Below are positions 32,401 through 38,323 of a stretch of DNA of 64,000 nucleotides, one piece after another (positions within the stretch are counted from its first letter, which is position 1; each line of letters begins with the position of its first letter). The notes beneath the pieces were generated by a model, which was not told the origin of the DNA, ran no database searches, and saw only the letters and a list, made by a program, of their open reading frames with translations. Made by a program: the position numbers and the translations under genes. The stretch comes from Neorhodopirellula lusitana (lineage in GTDB: Bacteria; Planctomycetota; Planctomycetia; Pirellulales; Pirellulaceae): the NCBI RefSeq assembly GCF_900182915.1, contig NZ_FXUG01000008.1, positions 62,001-126,000 on the forward strand, read 5' to 3'.

Positions 32401-35400
32401 TGAACCACATCCGGTTCGACGAAGCGTTGCCGGGGGCACCTGCGATTGAATTGAGTCTGACTGACTTGTTCGTCGATCCGAGTGAATCGTTCATGTTGGG
32501 CATTGGTGCGGATGAACAAGTTGTTGTGAATCCAGACTGGATCACGATCACGCCTGTGGCAACCAACGTGGTTGACGGATTGGGCAATCCACTTGTGCTG
32601 CCCACGCCCGAGAAGATTGTCGATGCTTTTGGTGCGATCACAGGATTGCGTTTGAGCCCGATTGCGGATGCTTACGGTGAAGCCGGCTTCGTAATCACGA
32701 TTCGTAACCCAGCTGTCAATGCGGATCCGATAGCGGAACGCGATCGTTGGTCGAAGACCTTGTCGGTGACGATCAATCCGATCAATGACCAACCGGTCGC
32801 TTACGACCGGGCATGGGTCGCGCCGGAAGTCATTGAACGGGTCGATCCCGTGGTCAGCACATTGCAGTTTGCGTTCACGAAGGAAGATTTGTTTGGCGGG
32901 GCAGGCACGCCTAACCCGGCAATCGATTCGACCCCCGTGAATCCAGGCGGATCCGGCCCATCGCCTTTCAACGAAGACAATCAGTTTGCGACCTTGAAGG
33001 TGCATCAGCTGGTCTTCGGCACCGATGCGACGATCACCTACACTCGTGACGACTTGGTTGGCGAGCAAACCTGGTCAGCTCGTGAACTGGACTTCCGCCA
33101 ATTGGTCGAAGCCGGTGTGGTGTTCAGTTCCGTCAAGGTCGAGTTCACCAACGCCGCCGGTGTCGTGACTGGCCAAGCAGAATTGTTCCATAGCAATGGT
33201 GAATTCACCAACGGGACGTACACACCGACGATCGACATCAACAATGCGACCGAAGGCGTTCCGCAAGAATTTGAATACATCGTTACCGACGATGGAACCT
33301 CGGTGCTGCCGAATCCAGCTGTCGGGGCACCAACGGAGTCGCTTGATACCGATGGTCTGACCGATCCAGTGGCCATTGACGCTGTGATTGATGTGCGAGA
33401 CTCGGCACCGCGTACCGTCAGTTTCGGTGTGGCGGAGGAAACCGATGAGCCATTCCTGGGTGAGTTCAACCACATCAGTTTGAATGAGACTGAAGCTGGT
33501 TTGAATGTGTTCGAACTGAACTTCGCCGATTTGTTTGTTGATCCGAGCCAAACGTTCTTGTTGGGCAAGGGAGCTGACGAACAGCTAATTGTTGACCCAA
33601 GTTGGGTCACGATCACTCCGTTGTTGGGCAATCCAGTCGACGTCGATGGCGACCCGATCCTACTGCCGACCCCCGAGATCTTCTTGGACGGTTTCGGTGC
33701 GATCGTTGGCATGCGATTTGAACCAATCGTCGATGCCTATGGTGAAGCCGGGTTCGTCGTCACCATTCGCAACCCAAGCGTGAATCCGGATTCAGTTCCG
33801 GTACGTGAACGCTGGTCCAAGACGTTGTCGGTGACCGTCAATCCAGTCAACGATAAGCCAGGAACCGAAGACCGTGTGGTTTCGGGACTTGAGGGCGAAA
33901 CGCATCTGTTCGATAGCGACAATCTGGTTTTGGGAACGGCTAATATTCCTGCCGTCCCACCGGTCGCTCCGGTCAGTGCTGTGCCGGGTGCCTTCGATAC
34001 CCAGCCGAATTCGTTGTTTGACGAGAGCGAGCAATCGGTATTCGTGTCGAGCTTCACAGGCTTGGCGTTTAACGGTGCGTCACGGATCATCGATCTGGGT
34101 GGCACGACTTTCAGTGCGTCGGATGACAAGACAGACACGTCGCCAGAATTGTTTGTGACGCCACACGGTTTTGTCACGTTGTTCTTCACCGATGCGTCTG
34201 GCGAAATTCGCTTCGATCGTGGTGAGTTCACTCCCAAGTCGCAGTTCATTGATTACTTCGCTGATGATGCCGCAGCGGCTCTGGCCGCGGGTGACTTCAT
34301 CTCCTACACCGTTTCAGATGAGGGTGGATTTGAGATGTACGGTCCATCGGCTGATGGCACCACGACAGAATTGTTGTCGACGGTTGCGTTGGATGGTTCG
34401 TCCGCGAATCCGACCGATTTGCAATCCAAGTACAGCGATCCCCAGACGATCACGTTCTTCACGATTTCGGTGAACGATGAGCCGATCGCTCAGGATCGCG
34501 ACGGAAACGAATTGTTCCCCAATGAGGTCACGTTCTTTGAAGATCAGCCGACTGCGATTGACGGATCCATTCGAACGAGCATCTTCCCGGCTCTCAGCGA
34601 GATCGTACCGGGGCCTGACAACGAGTTAGACCAAACGATCTTGTTACCACTCGGCTTGACCCAGATTCCTAACGCTGATGGTTTGATGCCACAGTTGTTT
34701 GTCGGTGACTCGACTCCAACATTGACCACGACTGGATTGTTGACGGTTGTGCCGAAGCCAGATGCGTGGGGGACCGCGGTTTATGAATTGACGATCACCG
34801 ACAGCGAAGGGTTGTCGATCGATCCGAAGCCACTGTTGACGATCACGATTGATGCGGTCAATGACCAACCGGTAGCCTTCGATCGCTCGATCCGATTCGA
34901 TGAAGGTGGATCGCGTATGATTGACCCGATTCGATTGCTGACTCCTTCGGACGCCAGTGTCGATCCTTTGGTCGATCCATCCGCGGCGTCGGAAACCGAC
35001 GCGATTGCCAACCCGGTTGACCTCGATCCTGACTTCGCTGAACCCGACGATCTCGAGATTGCTGAAATCTTGATTCCCGATGGTGAAGGTGGGACCACAA
35101 GCATCACTGAATCCACCGTGGTGACAACATTGGCTGGTGCCACGATGGAGTTTGTGTTCAGTACGTCAGCTTTGACGGGTGAGCCCAAGCTGGACAGCAT
35201 CAACTACACGCCAGTAGAAGATTACAACGAGAATCAACCGTTCAACCCAACGGATAACTTCTCGTATGTTGTTCGCGATACGGGTAAGAAACCGGGCGAT
35301 GTGGATGGCAATTCACACTTGAATCTCAGCCTGCCAGCGTCCGTTGAAATTAGCGTTGCTCCGATCAACGACTTGCCAATCTTCGACGCGAACTACAACA

Positions 35401-37523
35401 GCGTCATCACGGTCGGTGAAGTGGAGACCAACGGTGCCATTCGCACCCGCGATCTTTACAACGGCATCGAAGTCAAGGTCTTCCCGGGGCCTGCGGGAGC
35501 ACTCGACGAATTGTCGAGTCAAACCGTTAGCTTCGAGTTGGTCAGTGCGAGCTATGCCGACATCGATGGCAATGCGATCACCGAGTCCGAGCTGATGTTC
35601 GCACCGCCGCAATTGCAGGCAAATGGTACGATCGAGATTTCGCCGGTGGCGGATGCATTCGGGTCAGCGAACTACACCTATCGTGTTGTCGATAGCGAAG
35701 GTGGTGTGAGTGCGGACTTGATGAGCTTTCAGGTTGTTGTCAACAACGTGAACGATGCTCCATTGCCAGTCGCTGTTGATCCCGTATCCAAGGTGTTGAC
35801 CCCTGACGCGGGATACAAAACCTTCGGTGATGGCACGATCAGCTTGACGCTAGCCGAAGACAATGGCATCGCCCAGATTGATCCCGCTTTGTCAGCAGCC
35901 GAGCTTGCGAGCTTGGTGATCGATGATGCGTCTTCGGACTTTGATGGTGTGACGCCTTACTTCATTCCGGTCAATCAAACCGGTGTGTCGCCATTGCCTG
36001 GCAATGACTTCCCTGGACTGCTGGACATGTTCATCTCCGGGCCGGAAAACGAGTCGTATGAAACCCTATCGCTTGCCGAATTCGGAACTCTGCGGAACGG
36101 ACGAATCGAGACGGACTTGGGTGGTTGGTTGGTTCGTTCCGACGACGCCTTTGTAACGGGCCGAGGCGTGGACGTTGGTGATATCGGGCTGCTGTACTAC
36201 CCACCACGGGACGTCAACACAGCCAACAATATTCCGGATTCGTTCAATTTCATCGTTACCGACGATGATGCAACCGATCCGAAAACGACTGAGGGCGTGG
36301 TGCGGTTCCTGTTGAACCCTGTTAACGACGCTCCTGAGTTTGCGTTCAATCCGGCTTTCAGCGGGAATGGAACATCTGGGCAAATGCCCACGGTTCAAGT
36401 GGGTGCCGGTTCCGGAGCCAGCGGGCCATTCAGCTTGATCACGGTTCAGGGTGCGGGCCCAGTGACCGCTGAAGATGAAGTCGACGCGACCTCGGGTACT
36501 CAGCAGTTGATTACGTATGCGGTGACGTCACCTGACCTAACCGATGCGGAACTCGATGCCGCCTTCGTGACTCGGCCGTCAATTGATGCCCAAGGGCGTT
36601 TGACTTTCGAAGCGGCAGCTGGCGTGGTCGGGACGTTCACGTTCGACGTCGTTGCAACGGATAACGGTCCCACCGATTCGGCTCGTGGCGACAATCCAAC
36701 ATCGATAACGCAAACCTTTGCGGTAGAGATCACGGGTAAGCCGACGACTAATACGCCTGTTCCTAATATGGTTCGAACCGGTACCTATTCAGGCGGTTCG
36801 GTGGCAATCGATTTGGATGACCTGTTTACATCTCAAACGCCGTTGGACTTGGCCACGATCAGCATTACAGCGAGCCCGACTAACGGATCTGCTGAGGTGG
36901 TTGGCGGAGAGATCGTTTACACGCCGAATCTTGGCTACAGCGGGCCTGATCAACTGACCTTTGTGGTTTCCGACTCCAACGGCGTCAGTAGCGATCCGGT
37001 GACTGTTAACTACAACATGACCAAGTTCGCGTTGACTAACCCGATCGATCCAAGTGACGTCAATCGCGATGGTTCGGTGACACCATTCGATGCTCTGTTG
37101 GTGATCAACCTGTTGAACAGTGGTGGCGATTTGCCAGCTGGCGGGATTCCAATTAGCGAAATCTTGGCCGAGAATCCATTGGGTGAACCGTTCCAGGACT
37201 TCTATTACGACACCAGCGATGACAGTGATGTCACACCGCTTGATGCGTTGAAGGTGATCAACACTTTGAACGAACAGGCGTCTGTCTCGGAGCCTGAGTT
37301 GCTTGCTCAAGTTACGGCTGATTACAACCAACTGATCGGTCTAGACGATGCTGGTTCTAGCGAACCGTTTGAAGCGGTGTCGTTGAAGTCCGAAGCGAAG
37401 GTTGTTACCGGTGCCGAGGTGGAATCTGAGCTGTTGGAGTTGATCGTTGCGGATCAAACGGATGTGGATGATGAAACCGATTCGCAATCCAACCTGGATA
37501 GCGTGATTAGCGAACTGTTTTAG
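17469..37523 (+). CDS. Giant 6684-residue multidomain surface protein with dockerin C-terminus
   Basis: One uninterrupted frame. Order of parts: an Arg-rich N-terminus with the planctomycete export-associated motif LEKRELLAAD (45-54); Ig-like segments; a metzincin-like segment with HEIAHALDAGH (505-515); a PPC-type beta domain (about 539-663); a right-handed beta-helix region (about 705-1290); further PPC-like domains near 1416 and 1608; a second beta-helix (about 2898-3040); a GEVED domain (GGEVED near 4064); a long run of cadherin/Ig-like modules joined by VNPVNDQP linkers (about 4178-6480), including three long tandem repeats; and a type I dockerin pair, DVNRDGSVTPFDALLVINLL and DTSDDSDVTPLDALKVI (about 6525-6605), before an acidic tail. 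Likely an exported adhesin or matrix protein. There is no classical signal peptide. The start has only a weak GAGAG upstream. Confidence 0.95.
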   Translation: MSRRPSSAHSRFRSSAARFRSAAQERRRKVQNPLRSERRLNHETLEKRELLAADLLAVRPDAGALIGEDTVLQTPPREISLLFNGTADLNEATIDGNVRLVRAGGDGTFGDGNEVAVSLGYVGLVDPGDVSEGNLHKIVLRPSSIASHNATDPSIAFPDDLYRVEIIGSGANPLEDNSGDAFNDGEDSITEFRLDRGAQVIAVIPQPVTRDGAGNLEANLNRVDVYFDQEMDATEVVNTSFYRFVDSNNSAAPVLNPNSVDYFPEENRAQLNFLNDTDLQATIYRLDIGSDATLPGSGTLLPASPFSGEIGTAFGDYINGATDGDFGLIGSGTISQFASQISAAGSVSLPARPGGIDEPGHREIQLENHYLNASFEEMYGVDQVAPLEIEKRYYAFPANFQSNGVTEYENFITPSEKEIARGILEIYAQQIGVEFIETDDRDDPRAPTGVLVIGKGDLQAADPEATSGPGGTAGLGGGNIVVLDKDDFTESERSFGDSFTSVLFHEIAHALDAGHAYELAALQGQGVPGDVEPGDDDIVHLQRVSPPNANDIDLYKFSLDSPGTVQIETIAERLTLAEHGKETSTLDTVLRLFRRNDDGTSELIAQNDRYFGSDSYLDVELEAGDYYFGVSSAGNDQYDPAIADSGFGGVTDGEYELRLSFSATPNSPATSTNHLVDTDGTLLDGDGDGTAGGVHSFWFEVAADTIYVDKLSTAAAPDGSLASPYSTIAPALLAAQGGSRTLVRIVGNIEAGDSDGLLTATPYLLGLDTAGNSLADGSRLDVPANTTVRIEAGALLKLRATNIDVGTSSIGAVRAEGAIQVLGTPDLPVYLRSFRDDAAGGNTDGTPTNQATAGDYGGIVIRSDSDLEDDGVYLNTINHADIQNGGGKSFQNSTRVFSPIDIDQARPTISFNTITNAGKAAISASPDSFDDSNGRIGPDIEGNYLSGNTDNGLFIGIPTNLGSAVQQMTVSGRFDDTDITHILTESLIITGNPGGPEVVGGVLSARASGRLMIDPGTVIKLQEARIEAERGAATLIAEGTPDKPIIFTSLDDNRYGGSGVFDTNSGIGAAAAGDWGGIFFSQGTQGSIDHAVITYGGGVVPTGSTGGGAADRFNAVEIHQADVRIANTLITQNASGNAASDRFGRGNNQAAAIYVRGSQPILIGNQIVDNDGPAININADSLQFQSLVDPGRSTGAADRYSEFDDNRGPLIRLNELDQNETNGLYIRGEELTTESIWDDSDIVHVLAGEILIGNHHTYSGLRLQSNVSESLVVKVIGNDSGFTATGTPLDIDDRIGGTIQVIGLPGYPVVITHIKDDTVGAGFTPDGRVMFDTDNADTTVTVLDEWRGFLFDEWSNDSNVAIIREAESPLTGGNDINSNPVTKAQPLGALAPDQKSGDENRRLGFEVQGYISPDDATDVDVYSFSGEAGTKVWFDIDRTYTSLDLVLEVVLDDGTDSGSVLAAIDQPADASLIEEPLLGGDFYSLSNNDPGGFMVLPATGTYYVRVKAAAVDHDNNPATDDIPVTKGEYQLQIRLQQVDEFPGSTVRYADVRYANFAFDIDGLPRHSPLVGDAVEVNDAPDSITGQDLGNLLETDIAALSIAGSLASATDVDVFAFDVSHEGTQVIPGVTEDTGTVAVVFDLDYAAEKRGDTSIAVFNANQELIFIGRDSNVEDDQPEVGGDGKSLDDLSRGSLGTDDPYIGPVHLNAGEKYYVAVMSNQSMPSVLASQFSLTGPNGTGDAGILTRLEPANSVDRVVEDHIGFTGYTSYLLPVEPTTAGPLLDISTKASLDDNITAFRFADVPLFIATDSAGNNGDNFYTYNPFTGEEDTDLTPDDDNLVAGEDDIQDIVIRGDGRMFGYQMMLPANNNATDDHDLVGRLSQLDPATGEFIAGTTQDDNIPGTEGFSNVATIPDPIDNNNSTDNRLERARQVTNSNGADAVTFRRRDSFGPAANPVPVYESYYAVSEGGNEGGSRLYRADENGDATPAPETSIGGEPDTPRYGLVGNIQPAGVEYADGFFTVSNGAADPARTRVYVRSTVPGEAGNVTIEFDTRNDANTTASYNPNTNTITVSRSTGGNPRVVTATAQDIVDAINENFFVSQRIVAVIYDDLEGGNGAGGTVAINAPDTVLTGGVGTADEVLQGKVTGLSMGTFDGSGELFGVTDAGEFISISHNDQVLDAADVPLATAVVLSVTDGVQFSGLTLGPQNVEGGIYQNMLFATTSAGELYAFNNAGEFVQVFDSGVASQLITVGGTAPGGTFTLTYDSGFGPTQTTVPIAVDAPAVESVNEVQQVTISATAGTFSLAYNGTDTGPINFDASLFDFETALFNILAPADFSVSAVDPTDATLVGGYSIEFTGSLASTDLAELVLDPTGLAPGATSSVTTEVDGALSVQDTLLGLPAFNAGDIRVVGSFDNDGVSVHFTGAFDGIDVKLLTVDAAGLDVGTTATATIVGAVGDGLADDHVIQLADPADVDDPVGAPVGLAFSPLDFNLWHPTTLRANDAGHGINDAPDSSRDPGDVDVQIVDGIRNTIDNDGNVVIGMRDSNQASGGASFYFGFEQWINNPTASTQSYITPGDVTTNAQYGVNTLQHQDLSSNTALRNTYDFAGGAKGSLVTNEFSLAGSVYDDRPTFYFNYLLETEAATGRNVDDVTAERYFSDSARVYAWNEVTLEWELLATNSSLLSGADASEAGDQAELPTFLSHVADAGVNSSDPQPETKQIVQELFDEDPTDPLWHQARVDLSRYAGNTNIRLRFEFSTSGSSIQADLPGDSFGDASDADGEDSVGGLDNNHIGFFIDDFIVGYAERGEMVTNAPSTVGNAFVDLGDSTRTDVRRDDDALTNALSGDYQLEVRRTGEYGIIDGDELYVFTTYDTNERHILDLIEGSWLDADVNRERVQGMLILENNVISSSRFSGIRLDQTSDADTLSGIPTPGPTINFSDKDDDRFVPGVVIQNNIIAESQHSGILYTGLNLDGINSRPIDRIINNTIIGTDGGFGVVLSDAASPTLLNNVFVDLGFAITFDELTDAVIDNNFFQNAGGTWGTDARTDNSPLFRDPEDGNYYPADGAGTINNSQNVLQDRGAYANFKEILGIPNSPFFAPTLDVLGQLRVSGGVGGGGGGQNSDIDIGAIDFSDQTAPHASLLNPFDVFENRVGDDTNLNETVLRLDGVELEVFSLLLSDGENPESPFEGTGIDPETVNENTVIVRQNNRILTPDEDFRLAFNPSTGELRLTPLSDLWEPNAVYEIILMNNDQAVVSLTTGAGELQSGASIADEDTVTVSDGVNTSTYEFDAGYVLQLNAVDTIEDGQTFSYSTATGTDGYTARFQFERIDDAGVAVGSLAADVALDNLPVGSELALSVGDSMNFAAGDFIRIGSEIMAVVAIADGTTLTVQRAVLGSQKAAHQSTGGTDIFKINQGERAIVQAGLSAMPGSPMADVISVMQADSLGLDLSSPVAQLVRIGDEIMRVTAFDATTVTVQRGYLGTAIQAHDANSLIEVVSTSRSASMTATQTAYLAGPAASPQSVTGASLLASDHKIEVTPSADFQPVVGDLLQIGNEFARILAIDPAGSDLSLTLERGLFGTMITEVLQTTEYTVPGDTDPTSFATPIQLVDSSLESILILESDSLDDSTVADSVGGGADSVRLGIASKVAQALREFGMTEPGVRGDLDLRIPQAQSLEGGRVYIGGHVGDTISSGAGSVDSIDAFATIVSEPGTITAGAVAIPFIPSVSFPQRAVVAGLLEALNNDDSISVTGTSEGGNTFYLEGDNGVAIEDISFTSTSAGFQASLATFGGIKDLAGNALRANRGTETRFTIGLGTAAADYGDEADTSGDDKARHQILTSEALLDDPRFGSPTDPAQRVVDAEATQGTAGSDDASGPVTALQVAISASETLISVTAGDAASFAPFVGGYLDIEGEVVRLTGVDTTGDLLEVVRGQFGTVATDHADAGVLPITLISDDENGLDTSSVYATFNVDRTTATDGGPVLITVSATDYGVVDGWLDFSGDGVLQAGERVFNHVAVWPGENVLEVEFPASYTGVGNHVLRLRISQLGGLSADGLAVGGEVEDHVVDIVDGLAPTLADLLSSIDVLVTDESSPVTNVVGDVIGATDPAYNSGDTIEILEIVDLRTGRAYPIDGTGTATIENLTDSLGRIAGQLTVDQDGNVTFVPQSNYDSGNVVGPDEIPGTADDLTPELTFGYRLVSSTGNIAGTETMTVTLTVNPVNQNPTLGIINGGQLVTLNEDEPDEQVFGLQGISAGGNDVEPVHISVATRNVVWDAVSSSYVDAEGAVELIASPSIVGLDDNAYDGGSTQAQLKFSTTADQYGTAEIVVTVSDTPGLDGVLGTADDYWGADGVAGNADDFWGADGVLGGGDDSMPATQTLIVTVNPVNDQPIAYDRQWELDEVVEQSDPVVNTLQFSFSKANLLGSATSAGMLPPVNPADPGGSGAAPFDESNQELKIHRLVFGSDALITFTHSILGPQVWVPRELDFRQLVEPGATFSSVTVQFTNTNGVVTGHAELFHDGNGEFTNGTYTPTIDLNDSTTGIPQEFQYIVTDDGKSILPNPVGSTPNVEVLDTQGLVDPVEISAVEAVRSSEPRKISFSVTSQTDEPFLGEFKPLVFDEAVAGAPTIDLLLADLFVDANESFMLGIGADEQMIVDPDWITITPIASNVVDGATALVLPTPEKLLDASGAIVGLRLSPVVDAYGEAGFLVTINNPAVNPIGTTPRERWSKTLSVTINPINDQPIAYDREWVAAEVIERADPVVSTLQFAFTKDDLFGAAGSPNPALDPTPVDPGGSGPSPFNEDNQFATLKVHQLIFGTDATITYTRSDITDVNGDPVVQPWADPILDFRDPVFAVPGISSVKVEFTNAAGVVTGQAELFHSNGEFTSGTYTPTIDVNDSTAGVPQEFEYVVTDDGTSVLPNPPGAVTESVDTDGVTDPAEIAALVAVRDADPKRISFSVTAQTDEPFLGELNHIRFDEALPGAPAIELSLTDLFVDPSESFMLGIGADEQVVVNPDWITITPVATNVVDGLGNPLVLPTPEKIVDAFGAITGLRLSPIADAYGEAGFVITIRNPAVNADPIAERDRWSKTLSVTINPINDQPVAYDRAWVAPEVIERVDPVVSTLQFAFTKEDLFGGAGTPNPAIDSTPVNPGGSGPSPFNEDNQFATLKVHQLVFGTDATITYTRDDLVGEQTWSARELDFRQLVEAGVVFSSVKVEFTNAAGVVTGQAELFHSNGEFTNGTYTPTIDINNATEGVPQEFEYIVTDDGTSVLPNPAVGAPTESLDTDGLTDPVAIDAVIDVRDSAPRTVSFGVAEETDEPFLGEFNHISLNETEAGLNVFELNFADLFVDPSQTFLLGKGADEQLIVDPSWVTITPLLGNPVDVDGDPILLPTPEIFLDGFGAIVGMRFEPIVDAYGEAGFVVTIRNPSVNPDSVPVRERWSKTLSVTVNPVNDKPGTEDRVVSGLEGETHLFDSDNLVLGTANIPAVPPVAPVSAVPGAFDTQPNSLFDESEQSVFVSSFTGLAFNGASRIIDLGGTTFSASDDKTDTSPELFVTPHGFVTLFFTDASGEIRFDRGEFTPKSQFIDYFADDAAAALAAGDFISYTVSDEGGFEMYGPSADGTTTELLSTVALDGSSANPTDLQSKYSDPQTITFFTISVNDEPIAQDRDGNELFPNEVTFFEDQPTAIDGSIRTSIFPALSEIVPGPDNELDQTILLPLGLTQIPNADGLMPQLFVGDSTPTLTTTGLLTVVPKPDAWGTAVYELTITDSEGLSIDPKPLLTITIDAVNDQPVAFDRSIRFDEGGSRMIDPIRLLTPSDASVDPLVDPSAASETDAIANPVDLDPDFAEPDDLEIAEILIPDGEGGTTSITESTVVTTLAGATMEFVFSTSALTGEPKLDSINYTPVEDYNENQPFNPTDNFSYVVRDTGKKPGDVDGNSHLNLSLPASVEISVAPINDLPIFDANYNSVITVGEVETNGAIRTRDLYNGIEVKVFPGPAGALDELSSQTVSFELVSASYADIDGNAITESELMFAPPQLQANGTIEISPVADAFGSANYTYRVVDSEGGVSADLMSFQVVVNNVNDAPLPVAVDPVSKVLTPDAGYKTFGDGTISLTLAEDNGIAQIDPALSAAELASLVIDDASSDFDGVTPYFIPVNQTGVSPLPGNDFPGLLDMFISGPENESYETLSLAEFGTLRNGRIETDLGGWLVRSDDAFVTGRGVDVGDIGLLYYPPRDVNTANNIPDSFNFIVTDDDATDPKTTEGVVRFLLNPVNDAPEFAFNPAFSGNGTSGQMPTVQVGAGSGASGPFSLITVQGAGPVTAEDEVDATSGTQQLITYAVTSPDLTDAELDAAFVTRPSIDAQGRLTFEAAAGVVGTFTFDVVATDNGPTDSARGDNPTSITQTFAVEITGKPTTNTPVPNMVRTGTYSGGSVAIDLDDLFTSQTPLDLATISITASPTNGSAEVVGGEIVYTPNLGYSGPDQLTFVVSDSNGVSSDPVTVNYNMTKFALTNPIDPSDVNRDGSVTPFDALLVINLLNSGGDLPAGGIPISEILAENPLGEPFQDFYYDTSDDSDVTPLDALKVINTLNEQASVSEPELLAQVTADYNQLIGLDDAGSSEPFEAVSLKSEAKVVTGAEVESELLELIVADQTDVDDETDSQSNLDSVISELF
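30637..33839 (+). repeat. Three long tandem repeats (about 1.05-1.08 kb each) inside the giant gene
   Basis: Units begin at about 30637, 31693 and 32776, each at a NP(V/I)NDQP(I/V)AYDR linker, and end at about 33839. Each encodes about 355 residues with shared landmarks: DPVV(S/N)TLQF, ELFH...NGEFT, IVTDDG, TDEPFLGE, DLFVD and RWSKTLSVT. Copies 2 and 3 are the most alike, also at the DNA level, which suggests a recent duplication. Copy 2 replaces the WxxRELDFRQLVE part of copies 1 and 3 with a variant. Confidence 0.88.
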
Positions 37524-37957
37524 TTCACTCGGATTCACGGTTCGAATCACTTGACCGTGTCTGACTTCGCGTAGCACACAAACGCTGCGGATAGCTTACG
37601 AGCTGTTCGCGGCGTTTTTCGTTTTCTGCTTCAGGCATTCAGCTGCTTGGCTGCAGTCGATGTGGGTGAAGCTGCCGGTTAACAAGATCACGCTGCTATT
37701 CGAACTGGTGGCTGAGCGACCAGGCTTGTCGATTATGGTGCAGCGGGAGTTGGATTGGGTTTCGTAAGTTGCTGATTTACGATTTGACCGTTTGCCTGGA
37801 TTGTCTAGCGAACATCGACGGCAAGGCGGTCCTCCCCGAGGGGGATTCGCTCGTGTTCGTTAGTCTGGTGCCGCCAAACACCGAGTATTGTATGAATAAA
37901 CGGGGCGTCTGGCGTTCCGTTCATGGGGCAAGCGGCAGGCGATTTGGCAGTGTCCAG
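37524..37957. other. Intergenic gap after the giant gene
   Basis: Contains the intrinsic terminator at 37581-37620. The remainder, to the end of the 58-aa gene on minus, has one open frame on plus (37769-37969), but it lacks a ribosome site and coding character and was not accepted. Confidence 0.55.
37581..37620 (+). terminator. Rho-independent terminator of the giant gene
   Basis: Stem AACGCTGCG (37581-37589) pairs with CGCGGCGTT (37608-37616) over nine positions with one G-U pair. The loop contains AGCT repeats that can pair further. It is followed directly by TTTTT-rich sequence on the plus strand. It lies 58 bp after the giant gene stop. Confidence 0.75.
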
Positions 37958-38134
37958 TTAGCGAACTAGATAGAGTAGTCCCGCGACGGCGAGGCAAGCA
38001 ACCGCTAGAATCGCGAGGTAGGTCAGTCCAACGACCAAGAAGGGCGTGCCAGGAGCCTTTTCACCCAGTGAGGGTGATTCGTCAGGACGTCGTGGTTCGC
38101 TATAGTTCGTGGGATGTTCGGTCTTGCTGGTCAT
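37958..38134 (-). CDS. 58-residue single-pass membrane protein
   Basis: A small gene on minus with ATG at 38134 and GAGG seven bases before it, a good ribosome site. The product begins MTSKTEHPTNYSEPRRPDES, a polar, Pro-rich cytoplasmic part, then has one strong membrane helix (PFLVVGLTYLAILAVACLAV) and ends AGLLYLVR at the TAA at 37958. It is divergent from the ATP-grasp gene (189 bp between starts). No family is recognised. The clean layout, polar head plus helix, makes it look real despite the length. It may be a small membrane subunit or assembly factor; no function is claimed. Confidence 0.7.
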   Translation of the reverse strand: MTSKTEHPTNYSEPRRPDESPSLGEKAPGTPFLVVGLTYLAILAVACLAVAGLLYLVR

Positions 38135-38323
38135 GGGATTGCCTCAGTCGAGAAGTGCACCTCGTATTCGCATCGAGTTCGCTGGTTGATGCCGGCGATC
38201 GTTATTGCGACGATCACGAACACGGTCGAACGGAACCACTCTGGTACGGGTGCATCGAAACAGGAGTGTTGTCTTCCATAGGGAGGTAGCAATAACGATG
38301 CCAACGCGAACGAAAGCGATCTG

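Noticed and set aside
31572-33068. 498-codon minus-strand ORF inside the giant gene
   Set aside because: Lies antisense over the long tandem repeats; composition is that of a reverse shadow (His/Arg/Asp-rich) with no motif or ribosome site. The plus-strand frame is clearly the coding one.
37769-37969. 66-codon plus-strand ORF after the giant gene
   Set aside because: No ribosome site and it overlaps the end of the better supported 58-residue minus-strand gene.
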